Origin: Nemophila menziesii
Taxonomy: Eukaryota > Streptophyta > Magnoliopsida > Boraginales > Hydrophyllaceae
DNA length: 64,000 bases
Assembly: GCA_029959085.1 (NCBI GenBank)
Contig: JARWIR010000010.1
Span: 34,030,731 to 34,094,730, forward strand
Reading direction: 5' to 3'
Shown here: piece after piece, positions 11,886-23,563 of the stretch
How positions within the stretch are numbered: the stretch's first letter is position 1
Layout: every line of letters starts with the position of its first letter
Program-made: the position numbers and the translations under genes
The notes under the pieces: model-generated
Seen by the model: the letters and a program-made list of their open reading frames with translations, nothing else
Database searches by the model: none
Told to the model about the DNA's origin: nothing

Positions 11886-13000
11886 TATGTTATCTTGATA
11901 TGATGTACTAACAAAGGTGTTTTTCGCTAAGTTTGGATGTGTTTTTGTACATTAACAAATTAGCTTTTGCTATGAAATATGATGGAAGATGAATCGGGGA
12001 GTGTAATTGTAGGTGTGGGATTTTTTTCGGATTTTTTTGTATATTTTTATGTTGCGAAGTTTTTATATTTGTTTTGCGTGTTTTATTACTCATTTACTTA
12101 TCTTGAATTGTGAATTGTGTGTGTTGTGATAATAGATGTGTAGATAAAATAGTAAACATTTATGTGCTTAAAACATGGTGGATGCAAAATGATCTTAACA
12201 TTAGGTTGTGTGTTAAACATATTTCTTATTTTTATCTCGGAAAATTCTCTAGATAGTACATGATTTTTACATGTCAATCATTTTCCGATGCTAAATTTTT
12301 TGTTTGGGATATGAAGTTTAACAATCCTTAATATGATCTTTGGACTAACAATTTTACTTCTTGTTAGTCTTTGTTACAAAATTTATATAAATCTGTCAAA
12401 TATGACCGTGATATACTGAGGCTAATGTCAACATAATGACCCATGTTGGAAGGATTTTGTAACTAGAGGAAAAATTGTTTAACTCGTAGACTATTTAGAG
12501 TTTTTTAAAATTTAAGTCCCCAAAGCAAGGAATGACTTATAGTTTTAAGGGATTATTTAGAAATTTCCGCCTTTTCATTTTTATGCTTTGTGCGATGGAT
12601 TGCTTATGGCACTTGAACGTGGCTTCAAGAATGTGTTTCGTTGAGACCAACTCACTCGGATTTCATGCGCTATTTTAGATTGGTGATAATTTGAGGGGAT
12701 GTCGAATATGGTTCTTTGCTCTCGCAAGAAAATTATGAGTAATTATGAGTTTTTTAGATTCGATTGCTAAGATGGATGCATTCTCAACGGTGTAACTGTT
12801 TTATCTTACCAATCTAGTAGATGGTCTATGCCTACATAATAACACGAGATATAAAATTGGATGGTGCATACCCAAGGCGATTTAAAGCACTCCGTAAGGG
12901 GTTTTGTAAGACTTCTTAGACCTTAAATGGATGGAAAAATAATGATATAGTTGGGAGAATAGGACTATATGACTAATAATGATCATTGCTAAAACAACTA
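11886..13000. other. Intergenic DNA downstream of GRIK
   Basis: It begins with the presumed 3' UTR of the kinase. No frame longer than a few dozen codons and no recognisable motif follows. I see no RNA gene or transposon terminus. Confidence 0.5.
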
Positions 13001-13009
13001 ATACCATCA

Positions 13010-15850
13010 TTAATTAGTAAAGAGTTAAGATTTAAAGTTATTTAATACTTACCACATGTATAGTGGTTAGGACTTTTTTTTTTCTCCACTAGTGGTTAGG
13101 ACTAAAAAGCTAATATGTATAACTTAAAAATAATTAGTAAAAGAAATAAAGAAATAATACCGACATGAATTGTAAAAAGAATAAAAGTATTAGTAATAGG
13201 AAGTTTAGGTTAATATCCCAAAACATATTAGAGTATATGAAAGATAACGAGTTATGTTTAACATATATTCAACCCAGTATTTTGAGATATTTCCTTTGAT
13301 AAAAATGAGAACCGATAGCAGTCGTATCGATTGGAGTCAATGTCAAGGGCACTATTAGCCGAAAGGTTACCAGAAGATGTTCTGTTAGAAATGTCATTGA
13401 AGGAGAGGTCTGGGCGTTTCTCTTAGCTATGAGATCTGCGACTGATTTCAATCTTCTTTCTACTCTGACAACTTTGAACTCGTTCAAAGAATATTTAATA
13501 AGACCTGTCTCCATTGGAGTGTCAAAACATTTCAAGTTGAACTTGGAAAACGGTTAGGTAGTTTTCCTTTATGAAAAGTTGCTTACATCAATTGTAAAAT
13601 AATGGTACTGCATATGCACTAGCCAAATATTCTCCGAAGAACATTGGTCTTTTTGGTTGGATTGATTTTCCATGATTGACTCTCTAAATTTTCTTTCGAA
13701 TTGCTGTAATCATTATCGATTATAAGATTTTTCATTTGAAAAAAGAAACCCGATATTTAATGAACTATTCACCACCTAATGTTATCCTAGTCTTAGGATT
13801 TTAAATTTTGTACCAATTTTCTCTACCACTTCAAGTAGACGTGATACTCACTAATACACTTCGTGAACATATCAAAGATATCTTCACACGGTAACAATAT
13901 ATCATTGTTACCAATTTCACTAAGTGTTGCAAATACCTTTACAACATATTCAAAAACTATCACAGTACCTCTTCATATCTCAAAAGAGGAATCCAATCTA
14001 TCTCTTCAAATAAGTGTAATAAACACTTCTCTAACACTAGTCACCTCTCCAACTCTTCAAGTAAGTGAACTAAACACCTTTACAAATAATGTTAATACAC
14101 TACTAGAACATCTCCCTTTAAGAGCGGATATTTCATGAATATACAAAAGGTTTCAAACTTGATGATTTGACAACTCATTTGAAAGGATATAAGTATCAAT
14201 AGTAAAAAGTTCAGACTAGATAATATCACAGACACATTGAATATATAAAATGTATAGAGTTAAGATTTAAAGTTATTTAATACCTAATGTATGGTGTTCA
14301 TGACTAAAAAGCTAATAATGATATCTTAAAAATGATTACTAAAAAACTAATACCACATTAATTGCACAAAGAATATCTGTATTAGTAGTAGCTCTATCCT
14401 AAAACTCTCCACCTAGGTGCTAAAAGATGATGACCGTCCTAGGATCGCCTAGCTTACGTATATCATCTACAAGGTTATAATTTGAAGGAATCTGTTATTT
14501 TATAAAATAAATAAATTAATATTATATAATTTTCACATAAATAAAATTTAAAACCGTGTAGAAAAAAAATGCTTAAGCACCGCCTAAACACGTAGACGCT
14601 CAAAGATACCTGACTGCTCGCTTAGCGCCTTTTAGAACACTGAGTAGTAGGAAGATTAGGTTAGACAATCTTACAAACATATGGAGTATATGAAACGTAA
14701 AGAGTTATGTTTTAAAGATATTTACTCTGATTATTTATTCTATTTCCTAAGGTTCCAACCTTACGATTTCAAGTTTCTCTACCAGTTGGAGTAGCTTAAT
14801 TGGCAAAAGTCTTGCTATTTCTTCATCACTTAAATGGAGGTACATGATTCGAATTCCCTTCCTAATGGATGTAAAGTATGAGATATAAGGTTCGAACTCC
14901 TCCTTAAACATGGGTAACCTAGTTCTGATTTACCAGAAAATATGTATGAGAAGGCTTGTATATCAATTTCGAAGCGTAGTCTAGGTGTTTTTCTTCAAAA
15001 AGATTTTGAATTTTATTTATAAATATTATATATTCTTTTTAATCTACACGATATTCGAAAATTACAAAATACATATACAAAAAAATTCACACCATTATAA
15101 GTCATTTCTTAAATAGACAACTGATACAAACAAGGTAAATAATAATCGATTATATTTGATTTTTTTTTTTTTTTACTTTTTTAAAGGTTAATTTTATTAT
15201 TTCTTAAAATAGGTTTATATAGTTTTTTGTTTAAAAATGGAAATTTTCAATTTTTTAGCCTCCTAAGTCTGCCTATATTTTCCTGGGACTTTCTAGGAGC
15301 ACTTAGAGGTCATCTAGACCATTCATGAAAAATAGACTATTTTCTAGCACTTAAGTGTCGCCTAAACGAACTTTTAGAACAATGAAAGTTATTAATACAC
15401 TTCGGGAACCTCAAAGAAAACCCTCACACCTATTATCCAGTAAATAGCAATAAAATTTTGTTTACCGCTTTCACTACGTGTTGTAAATACCTTGACCATA
15501 TATTCGAAAACTATTGTAGTACCTCTTCATATCTCAAACAATCTAGTCTATATCTCAAAGAAGCAATCCAATTTATCTTTTCAAATAGGTCCATTATTTT
15601 GCCTCTCTAACTCTTCAAATAGGTGAATTAGAGACCTTTACAAACAATGGTGATACACCACTAGAATAACTCTCTTCAATCCAATCTATCTCTTTAAATA
15701 GGTGCAATAAAAACTTCTCTAACACTTTCCATAAGTATGCCTCTCCAACTCTTCAAATAAGTGAATTAGACATCTTTACAAACAATGGTGATACACCACT
15801 AGAGTAACTTTCTTTAAGATTGGATAATACCATGAATATACAAAATACAA
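13010..15850. repeat. Diverged direct repeat, two copies
   Basis: Copy 1 is about 13,010-14,160 and copy 2 about 14,240-15,850. The shared opening is 'gttaagatttaaagttattt'. Shared blocks at 13,840-14,140 and 15,385-15,830 contain 'aatacacttcg', 'tttcacta(a/c)gtgttg', 'agtacctcttcatatctc' and 'ctctccaactcttcaa(g/a)'. The block around 15,590-15,800 is itself internally duplicated. Copy 2 is enlarged by a candidate SINE and a segment rich in 'cgcctag'-type motifs (14,420-14,640 and 15,250-15,390). Frames in the copies are not conserved, so this is non-coding repeat DNA. Confidence 0.6.
14785..15002 (+). mobile_element. Candidate tRNA-derived SINE
   Basis: 'gtagcttaattggcaa' matches an RNA polymerase III A box, and 'gattcgaattccc' about 50 nt downstream matches a B box. 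A second B-like 'ggttcgaactcc' follows. The body is tRNA-unrelated and ends near 'cttcaaaaag'. I did not find convincing flanking target duplications, so the ends are approximate. A degraded tRNA pseudogene is the alternative. Confidence 0.45.
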
Positions 15851-16480
15851 GTGTATTTAATCTCTTTTCACTTTAATGATATCAATATTTGGTTTAATGG
15901 TGTTTGAAGAGAGTAAATGAAATCTTGATTATTGATCACCCCTCTAACGAATCTGTTGATACATTGGGTGCCTGCTACACATTCTTCTTGACGGGTGCCC
16001 TTTTCTGATATGGCATTTTGCATTCGGCGATCATTTACTATTTTAATGCTCATATTTGACCAAGCGGCACCCATTTTCATGATATTAAAATATGATATGA
16101 GTGATAATATATTCCATTCAAATTCATACAACCCAATATACTACTTATAACATTCAAATTCATACAACCCAATATACTACTTATAACTTGATGTATGTTG
16201 AACGAAAGTAAACCGTCAATCAAATTAAAATAATAGATTTATGATTAATTCCTACTCAAATCATGTCGCGTCATATGTAATGTAGTAAGTGATATGAATT
16301 TGAACGGTATATCATTATTTTTAAAATATAATTCAAATTGTATAAACATGAAATAACAGTTTAAACATATATTCAAATAAGTTCCCTATAATATATGCAT
16401 ATATTATTATAAAAATCATAATTATGACTAAAAAGTATAAAATAAATAAATAGCTAATTATTTGTAGTAATAATTTATGA
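15851..16480. other. Intergenic DNA, no recognised gene
   Basis: A minus-strand frame at 15,868-16,131 (87 codons) has ordinary composition but no family I recognise. 'cattcaaattcatacaac' is duplicated at about 16,115 and 16,150. The rest is AT-rich. Confidence 0.4.
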
Positions 16481-16481
16481 G

Positions 16482-17902
16482 GATAATACAATTCAAGACC
16501 CAAAAGTTATGAACTTTTTTTTAAGTCTCAATTACAAAAACTTTTTTTTTTTAATTCTAGTTTCAAATTTCTGGTTTGGATTTTTTCCGTTTACCCCTGT
16601 TCTTTATGGGTACGGACCCAGAACGTGAGTTTTTGTCATTACTTTGTTTTTTGTTTTTCTTCTTACGGGGTACGGACCCAGCACGTTTTTTAGTTTTTTA
16701 GTTTTTTAATTATTATGTTTTTTTTGCCAAGTTTCTACTTATATGGGATGGCTCCATCACGAATAAAAATCAAATGGGTCTGTAACCATAAAGAACAAAC
16801 CTGGGTTGTGAGCACAAAATAATTTTTACCCCATATGGGTTGTACCCATGTATAACAAAACAGAAATAGCTAACCCATACTGGGGTTGTACCCAGTAAGA
16901 ACAACACCGTATAATCAAACACAACTTCAATAACATAAACTTTTGGGGATCAAATGTACATTTTTATTGATTACAGTACAAAAAACTGAAAAAAAAAAAA
17001 TTGAACCACATTTGTACACCATAATGGGCCAGACTCATTACCAACAAAAAAACATTAGGGCTGGCCCTATTACGAATCTAAGGAAAAAAACACTATATGG
17101 GGCTGGCCCCATTAATGAAGATGAAAATGAAGGCAACGACAAAGATGAACAATCTAGGGCTGGATGAACAATCTGGGGTCGCGACAAAGATGAAGATGAA
17201 GGCAGATCTGCTGCTTCTCTTCCTTTTCTTGGTGGTGGTGGCGGTCTCCCAGTGCAACGGCAAAGATGAACAATCTGGGGTTGGCCCCATAATTAACAAA
17301 CACCATATGGGTCTGCCCCACAAAGCCCAACATACGTTCGAAGTGAAAAAAATAGAAACCTTGGACGCGCGAACAGATCTGAACGTCTGATCGATGACGA
17401 GAACGGATCTAAAGGTCATAGATCCGGCTTTGTTGGCGGTGATGATGATGGCGGCGACAGATCCAGCTTTGTTGTTTGGATTGGGGCTGAACACTGAAGA
17501 TTGGTCCAGGCAGGAGAGGTGAGATGGCGTTCAGTTGGTGGGGTTGATGATGAAGTTCGGTTGTATGGTGGTGAAGGTGAGATCTGAGCACAGAGTGGGG
17601 TCGGTGGTGGTGATGTTGGTGGTGAGTGGCTTGGTGGTGGTGGGGGGGCTCGGTGTTGATTTCACAGAGAAACATAGAGAGAGAATAGATAGAAGAGAGA
17701 GAGAGCAGAATGGGATGGAGTGGTGGGTTTTTCGGTCCATTAATGGGTTTGGAGGGTTGGATTTTGGTTTCTTACTGTAAGGATAGGGAGTGGGGGTAAT
17801 TTGGTATATTAGTCCATCTAGTTGGACTAGTTACAAAGGGTTTTGGAATGGGATTTAAAACATAAACTTACCCCCCGTTGGGCCTTATAAAGTAAATTAC
17901 CC
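16482..17902. mobile_element. Candidate Pack-MULE with GC-rich captured segment
   Basis: The left end GGATAATACAATTCAAGACC resembles the reverse of the right end (GGGTAATTTACTTTATAAGG). Flanks are ATTTATGAG (16,473-16,481) and ATTTATTGG (17,903-17,911), seven of nine bases equal, consistent with an old Mutator-type 9-bp duplication. The interior is much richer in GC than the surroundings. It carries a series of GGG...CCC palindromes (16,610-17,320) and a minus-strand frame (17,531-17,740) with a signal-peptide-like leucine/serine core. The captured gene is not identified. The MULE interpretation rests on degraded ends and is tentative. Confidence 0.4.
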
Positions 17903-18225
17903 ATTTATTGGTTGATAGAACTATTGCTACTATTTCTTTTTATATTTATCGACTATTGCTTTATAATACATTTTTATATTTCTCATCTAGAAGAATTATT
18001 ATCACTATTGATTGGGTTGCTAAACAACCGATAAGTGATGATTTGTTTGACAATTGGGTATTTTTAACCTTTTTCCAATACCTAGTGAAGAAAAAATAGT
18101 ACATTTCTTTATACTCTTTCTAATACTACCTCATTATAAACCTTTATCAGGAAAATCTATTAGGACAAAACCTTGGTGAAGGAAAAAAGTGTAGTGCATA
18201 TATGTCTCCCCCTCTTGTCAGCCTC

Positions 18226-18450
18226 TCAAGAATGATCTTGAAGTCGATGCATGCCAATCTTGTGTATTAAATTCTCGAATGTAGATGTAGGTAGTGCCTT
18301 TGTAAATAAATCGGCCAAACTGTCACTTGAGCAAATTTGATGAACATCTATTTCACATTTCTTCAAGAGTTCATATCTAAAGGATAACTTTGGAGAGATA
18401 TGTTTGGTTTGATCTCCTTTGATGTAGCCTCCTTTGTCTTCAGCGATACA
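18226..18450 (-). pseudogene. Copia RNase H C-terminal fragment
   Basis: Reading the minus strand from about 18,450 to the TGA at 18,226-18,228 gives a continuous Copia pol C-terminus. It has 'KGDQTKHISPK', then 'DVHQICSSDSLADLFTKAL', and ends 'IGMHRLQDHS'. The ADLFTKALP block is a hallmark of the end of Copia RNase H. A purine-rich 'gagggggagac' follows at about 18,205 on the same strand, as expected for a polypurine tract. No LTR or upstream pol was found, so it is an isolated remnant. Confidence 0.75.
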
Positions 18451-19026
18451 AGTAGCATATTATTGGACTTTGTTTACTTGTTGAAAGATTGGATTCCTCT
18501 TAAATATTTAATTCTGAGAATATACCTCATTAAAACCTTTCTAAGAAAATCTCAATGGGACAAAATCTTTGTAAAGGAAAAAGAGTATATTATTCTTCAA
18601 TACGCTTATATAAATTACCTCATTCTTTTAATATGCTCGGCCTAAAAATGAAATTTGCTCATTTGAATTAATAGACATATTTATCACCACCTAGAATAAA
18701 ATAAATATACCTTGAATATTCAACATTATTCGGTTATATATTTGTATATCTTATATTTTTAGCACATATTGAACATCATAATTTAGACCGAAAAAAGTTA
18801 AACTAAACAATTATAAGATAATTCTTATCCCGAGATGCTTTAACATCCAGATAGACAACGTTGCTAAGTTAGTAAGACATAAAGTCGCGTCACAATAGAA
18901 TTCTTCGAAGGATTAATGCCCATAAAACACCTCATCTTGGATTTAATGCCCCCTCACCCCAACTGCCGTCTTCATGCCCAACAAAGGCACCTCTTTTATT
19001 TTTTTCCTATTCGACCCTTACATCAG

Positions 19027-19028
<2 letters not shown>

Positions 19029-19104
<76 letters not shown>
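19029..19104. repeat. (TC)n microsatellite
   Basis: About 38 uninterrupted TC dinucleotides. The serine/leucine frames across it are artefacts of the repeat. Confidence 0.97.
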
Positions 19105-19106
<2 letters not shown>

Positions 19107-20190
19107 CCTATTCGTTGCCGACTCGCTCAATTATCTTTCTCATTACTTCTTTCTTCATAGTTTCGTTGATGATCAATTATTCTTTGCTTCAGGTGTAAAT
19201 TTAACCTTTTTTTCTTTTCTTTCCTTTATCTTTTTCATTTCTTGCCGTATATGATTGTTCTTACATTTTCTATTGATGAAAGTAGTGGTAGTTATTGTAA
19301 ATTTGAGAAGGAAGGGGTGGACCGACGAGTCAATTAAATGGATAACATCGACAAATGCAGTATTTTTTTCATTAACAGGCTTGCAAATTGGGTAAATTCT
19401 TAATTCTTTCAATTTGTTTATATATTTTCAATTTGCAATGGTCATTTAAAAGGGATATGAATTATTTATATGTTAGATTAAAAAAACATAACAAATTTTG
19501 CTGGAATTTGAGTTTGATTTTTAGCAAATTACAAAGAACATGAGTAATAGGAATCTTTCCCAGAACTCAACATTTAGTCCACAAGTACAAAAGTGTACTT
19601 GCGTAGCCTTTTCTGAGTTCTGAATTTTTTTCCTAGTACTCAACATTAGCCCGCAAGTACAAAAGTGTACTTGCACAAGTACAAAAGTGGACTTGCTTAG
19701 CCTTTTCCGAGTTCTGGGAAACATTCCCATTACTCACTTACAGTATAATTTCTTGAGTTTTGTGACTCCCAGAACTCATCGTTTTATACTTTCAGGTGTT
19801 TTATACATAGTGATGTTCATTTTTCTTTATATTATCAATGTTTTACTTCATTTTTTATGTGTTTTGTAGTTTTGTATCAATTTACTGAGTTTTTTTGCAA
19901 TTTCTTGAGTTCTAGGAAACACTCCCATTACTCACTTACAATACAATTTCTTGACTTTTCTGTCTTTTGTTGCTTAAGGTATATTGTTTGCTTAAGATGA
20001 ATTGTGTTTATCGTGTTTCTTAGAATACAAGTAAAGAAGTGGACAAGAAGCAACTCAAACTTATAACTACAGGGACTTGAAAGCAGATATCCAATACTTG
20101 GATTAAATTAGTTAGAATGTACAACTGCAATTCTTTATGTTATGCTAGTTTGTTACAATACGTATCTAGATTAGTTTGTTAGATACACTG

Positions 20191-21536
20191 TGAAAGTCCT
20201 AGAGGGGGGGTGAATAGGATTACTAATAAGATTAATGCCTAATTAAAAATCTTTTGGACAATTATAAGTTTAAGAGAAAACTTCTAAGTCAACTTAATAT
20301 ATCAAACACTTATAGGATCATGCAAATGATAAGTTAGAGGTTCGATATATAAGTAACAAGTAAATCGACAATCCAATTTCTTACTACTCTAGAAGACTAT
20401 ATGTTAGATAAACTAGATAATCAATATCACAATATTCATGCTAGCATATTATCAAACATATAAAGTGCGGAAAGTAAATAGAGTAGGGATAGAAAGATAC
20501 ACGCGATTTATAGTGGTTCGGTTTCCCTACATCCACTACCTAAGGAAGCCTCCTTAGGATTTCAAGCTTTTCACTAAGCTCCCGTGTCTCTCTTAACCGG
20601 GTCGAGAACACAATAACCCTTACAATCTCTTCGATAACACGAAGGACAAACTCTTGTGTAATCACAACACAAGGATACCAAGTATACTCCCTATACTTGA
20701 ATTCTCTCTTAATCTATCTATTACAAGACCTAGACTTAAGAGGATAGGAACAAAGTGTTTAAAGGGGTGCTTATAAAAGCTTGTAGCTAAACTCCTAAAA
20801 GAGTGGATATAACTATAAGCATGTAAACTCCTCTTGAGTAGATAGAACCTTGTGGCTTATTTGATTAACTCCTTGAAAGGACTTATAAGCTCACTAAGAT
20901 TGATTTTGACTATGTATAGCTCTTGACACCTTCTTGAATGATAACAATTAAGCTCCTTAATGTTTGTAATTAGTTGGTGTAGTTGTAGCCTTCAAAGAGC
21001 TTCAATTTATAGCAGAAAATAGCTTCCAACGGTCATAAGGCTTGGGTCCAACGGATCTATTAATTTCCCAACGGATATATTTCTTATGACTTAAACTTTG
21101 TGCAGAAAAACCTTCCTTGCGGTGTACCGCACCTCAACGGTTAGATTTTCTATCTCTCTGACGGGCTAGCCATGCACCGTGCCCTGGTCCGCATTCTTGG
21201 TCCGGTGTACCGCGCCATAGGTCCGGTGTACCGCACCAAACATCTTTGAAAGAATTTGACTTATGCTATGATGCTCGGATCAATAAATCTTCTTCACGAA
21301 AGTTGTAGATAACATCATTCTTATAAACATTGTAGTTGATCATTAAGGCTATATCTCAAAGTATATAAAGATATGAATAAAAGTAAATGCAATGAGATAT
21401 AATAAGAATGGGATGAAAAGTGTTTTTGATGAACAATAGTGTAAGTTAGGATGAATATAACAAGAGTAATTAGCACACTAATCATAAGAGGATTTGTCAC
21501 ATTAAAACAACCTATTAAGGGAGGCTATATGCAACA
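20191..21536 (-). mobile_element. Solo LTR, Copia-type
   Basis: On the plus strand it runs TGAAAGTCCTAG...TATGCAACA, with TG/CA ends and a perfect 5-bp target duplication CACTG (20,186-20,190 and 21,537-21,541). A TATA-like 'gctataaattgaag' reads on the minus strand near 21,010, and the plus-strand start 'gaggggggtgaatagg' read in reverse resembles the 3' end of SIRE/Maximus-type Copia LTRs, so the orientation is minus. It contains iterated 'gcggtgtaccgcacc' motifs (21,118-21,240). No internal region remains, so recombination between LTRs is inferred. Confidence 0.75.
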
Positions 21537-21902
21537 CACTGCTAGAACAGATGTATATATATACTTGTACATAACCAATTTTAGTTAATGAAAAAACAAT
21601 CTAGCTTTACATTTCTTCTTTTCTTCTTCTTTCAATTTCTCTCTGCAAATTGAGCTTCTCTGTTTCTTCCTTCAATGGTAGCTCTTGCCTCTCCACAGTG
21701 TTTGTATTTGTATATATGTATGTATTTCATCTGGTGCATGCTTTGTACCATAACTACAACAACAGCACTACAACAACAGCAGGAAACAGCAGCGGCATGT
21801 TTTTACTAAAATAAGGGCATTTCGGTATTTTTAATTTAAGTGCCTTTTATGGGCAAGTGGTTAAGGTGGTAGGTGCTTATTGGGCATTCACCCTTCTTCG
21901 AA

Positions 21903-22880
21903 TACATATATTATGTTTGGAAGAGTCAGTATCAGATGATTAGAACATAAAAAGTACACCTTGATTTTTTGTAAAAAAAAACTAATAATTCTAAAACACA
22001 TTATATAGATATAACAAATTTTTTTCACTATCATCTATACAAATCATTAAAAAAAAAATAGAGAGAGTTGTCTTTATTATGCCTTCTTAAGAAAAAACCG
22101 AAACTTGAAATTTGAGGCTAACTCTATTCAAATATTGTAATACGTGCTTATTGTTGAACCAAAACGTTGAACTCAAGGGGCGTATTGCAACTTTGCAAGA
22201 CTTATTTTTCCAACTTAGCTGTTGGAGTCAAGAAACGACCTTTTTGGTTCGTTAAGCAACCACCCAAAATATTTAAAGTTGAAGTTAAGGAACTACCAAA
22301 AAAAATGGATCGCATTGGCAATGGTAAAAGGGTGTGGGGTATTCAAGAATGAGCGGATTGGAGATAAGATTTTAGTGTAATTTTCAAAAAGTACAAGGTG
22401 TATTCGAATTATGTGGTAGATCACTTCCGATTGTAAGGTGTATCATCAACTATCAATAATAGGAGGAATCAAACAATATTTTGTTTATGTCCGAAAAGAA
22501 AAACAAATTTTTGTATACTTAGGAGTTAGGACTAGAGTAAGGAGTGCGCGTTTTAACTTTTTACTATATTTTACAACTGATTTTTCTTTTATAAATAATA
22601 TAAAAATATCAACACATTTATATATTGTTTTAGTTAAGGAATACCTTCACTATAAGCTTTACCTACTCCTAAATTTAGTTTTTTTTTTGGTCGAAGTCCT
22701 AAATTTAGTTACAAATACTAATTGATCTGAATATTAGTAACTTTAATCAGCTGTGTTACTTTATCTGGTTATAGTATACATTTAAATAAAATCAATAATT
22801 TAGACTCTAAAATGACTTTTCGATGTATTAAAAAAAATATTAATAACTTTTTAAATCTAAATTTTTAATAAACAAATTTC
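21903..22880. repeat. Third diverged copy of reductase-upstream repeat
   Basis: Segments at about 22,110-22,330 ('attgtaatacgtgcttattgtt', 'gaactcaagggg', 'atggatcgcattggcaatg') and 22,795-22,850 ('ctctaaaatgacttttcgatgtatt') match the DNA upstream of the reductase gene (50,980-51,350) and of its duplicate (58,680-58,975). No coding region is recognised. Confidence 0.5.
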
Positions 22881-22984
22881 ATCTTAAGCCATTAGTGATG
22901 GTTTGAAAATATTTTTAACCCAAATATTTTAAAAATATTATTTTTAAGTTAAATATATTTAAAAATATTATTTTTAAACCATCG

Positions 22985-23070
22985 AATGGTTGTGGTGGCT
23001 GTAGTGGTGTTGGTGGTCGTTGTGATGGTGGAGGTGGTGATGGTGATGGTTGTGGTGGTGGTGGTAGAAT
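22985..23070. repeat. GGT-rich minisatellite
   Basis: An imperfect array of ggtggt/gtgatg trinucleotides in an otherwise AT-rich stretch. It is flanked by copies of an 'aaatattatttttaa' palindrome at 22,900-22,985. Confidence 0.75.
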
Positions 23071-23082
23071 TACCTTATTATT

Positions 23083-23420
23083 TGTTTAATATTTAAAAAT
23101 AAATATTGTATTAAAAATAAAATAATATATTTAATAATAAAGATAGTATAAGTATAAAAAGTATAAAGAGGATGTTTTCTATAAATAATTGTTCTATTAG
23201 GCATTTATCTCTAAATAAAAAAATTAGAGGTTTAAAAAAATTAGAGGCTTAATTAAGGAGGCATTTATCTCTAATTACCTCTAAAAATAAATATTGTATT
23301 AAAAATAAAATAATATATTTAATAATAAGGATTGTAAATGTATAAATAATATAAAGAGAATGTTTTTTATAAATAATTATTTTATTAGGCATTTTTTTAT
23401 TAAATAAATTATTAAAAACA
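23083..23420. repeat. Direct repeat of about 200-bp period
   Basis: 'aaataaatattgtattaaaa' and 'gaggatgtttt(c/t)tataaataatt' with '(c/t)attaggcatt' occur at 23,095-23,205 and again at 23,285-23,385. A third partial copy is at about 24,035-24,080, beyond the fold-back. Confidence 0.7.
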
Positions 23421-23563
23421 TAAAGAAATGAGCCAATTGTTGATTGATGCCTATTAAAAAACGTATTTAAAAAAAGGTGCCTAGAAAAAAATATTTATTG
23501 AAAACAACCCCATCCCAAATTACCTTTATAATTAACAATTAAAAAATAAGAAAAAAACTAATA

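Larger units (their letters stand above)
18910..21893. mobile_element. Non-autonomous Mutator-like element (family 1, copy 2)
   Basis: It is flanked by a perfect 9-bp duplication TTCTTCGAA (18,901-18,909 and 21,894-21,902). Termini match copy 1 at 6,982-8,280: left GGATTAATGCCCATAAAACA, right end 'gtgccttttatgggcaag...gggcattcaccc'. The interior shares the 'gtgtacttgc' and 'ccacaagtac' repeat with copy 1, but with only about three degenerate units (19,550-19,740). It also holds a long (TC)n tract and a nested 1.35-kb solo LTR. Without the LTR it is about 1.63 kb. No transposase was seen. Confidence 0.75.

Noticed and set aside
13269..13535. 88-codon minus-strand frame
   Set aside because: No motif, and not preserved in the partner repeat copy.
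14800..14872. Functional tRNA gene
   Set aside because: A and B boxes are present but the sequence cannot be folded by eye into a cloverleaf with proper acceptor and anticodon stems; SINE or pseudogene is more likely.
15868..16131. 87-codon minus-strand frame with near-normal composition
   Set aside because: No recognisable family, no exon neighbours and no conserved copy; kept only as a note in the intergenic entry.
17093..17740. Several overlapping frames of 70-130 codons in the GC-rich island
   Set aside because: High GC lowers stop frequency and the frames overlap on both strands. Only the minus 17,531-17,740 frame has a signal-peptide-like start, and it has no clear continuation.
18916..19254. 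Leu/Ser-rich frames across 19.0-19.2 kb resembling membrane segments
   Set aside because: They are produced by the (TC)n microsatellite.
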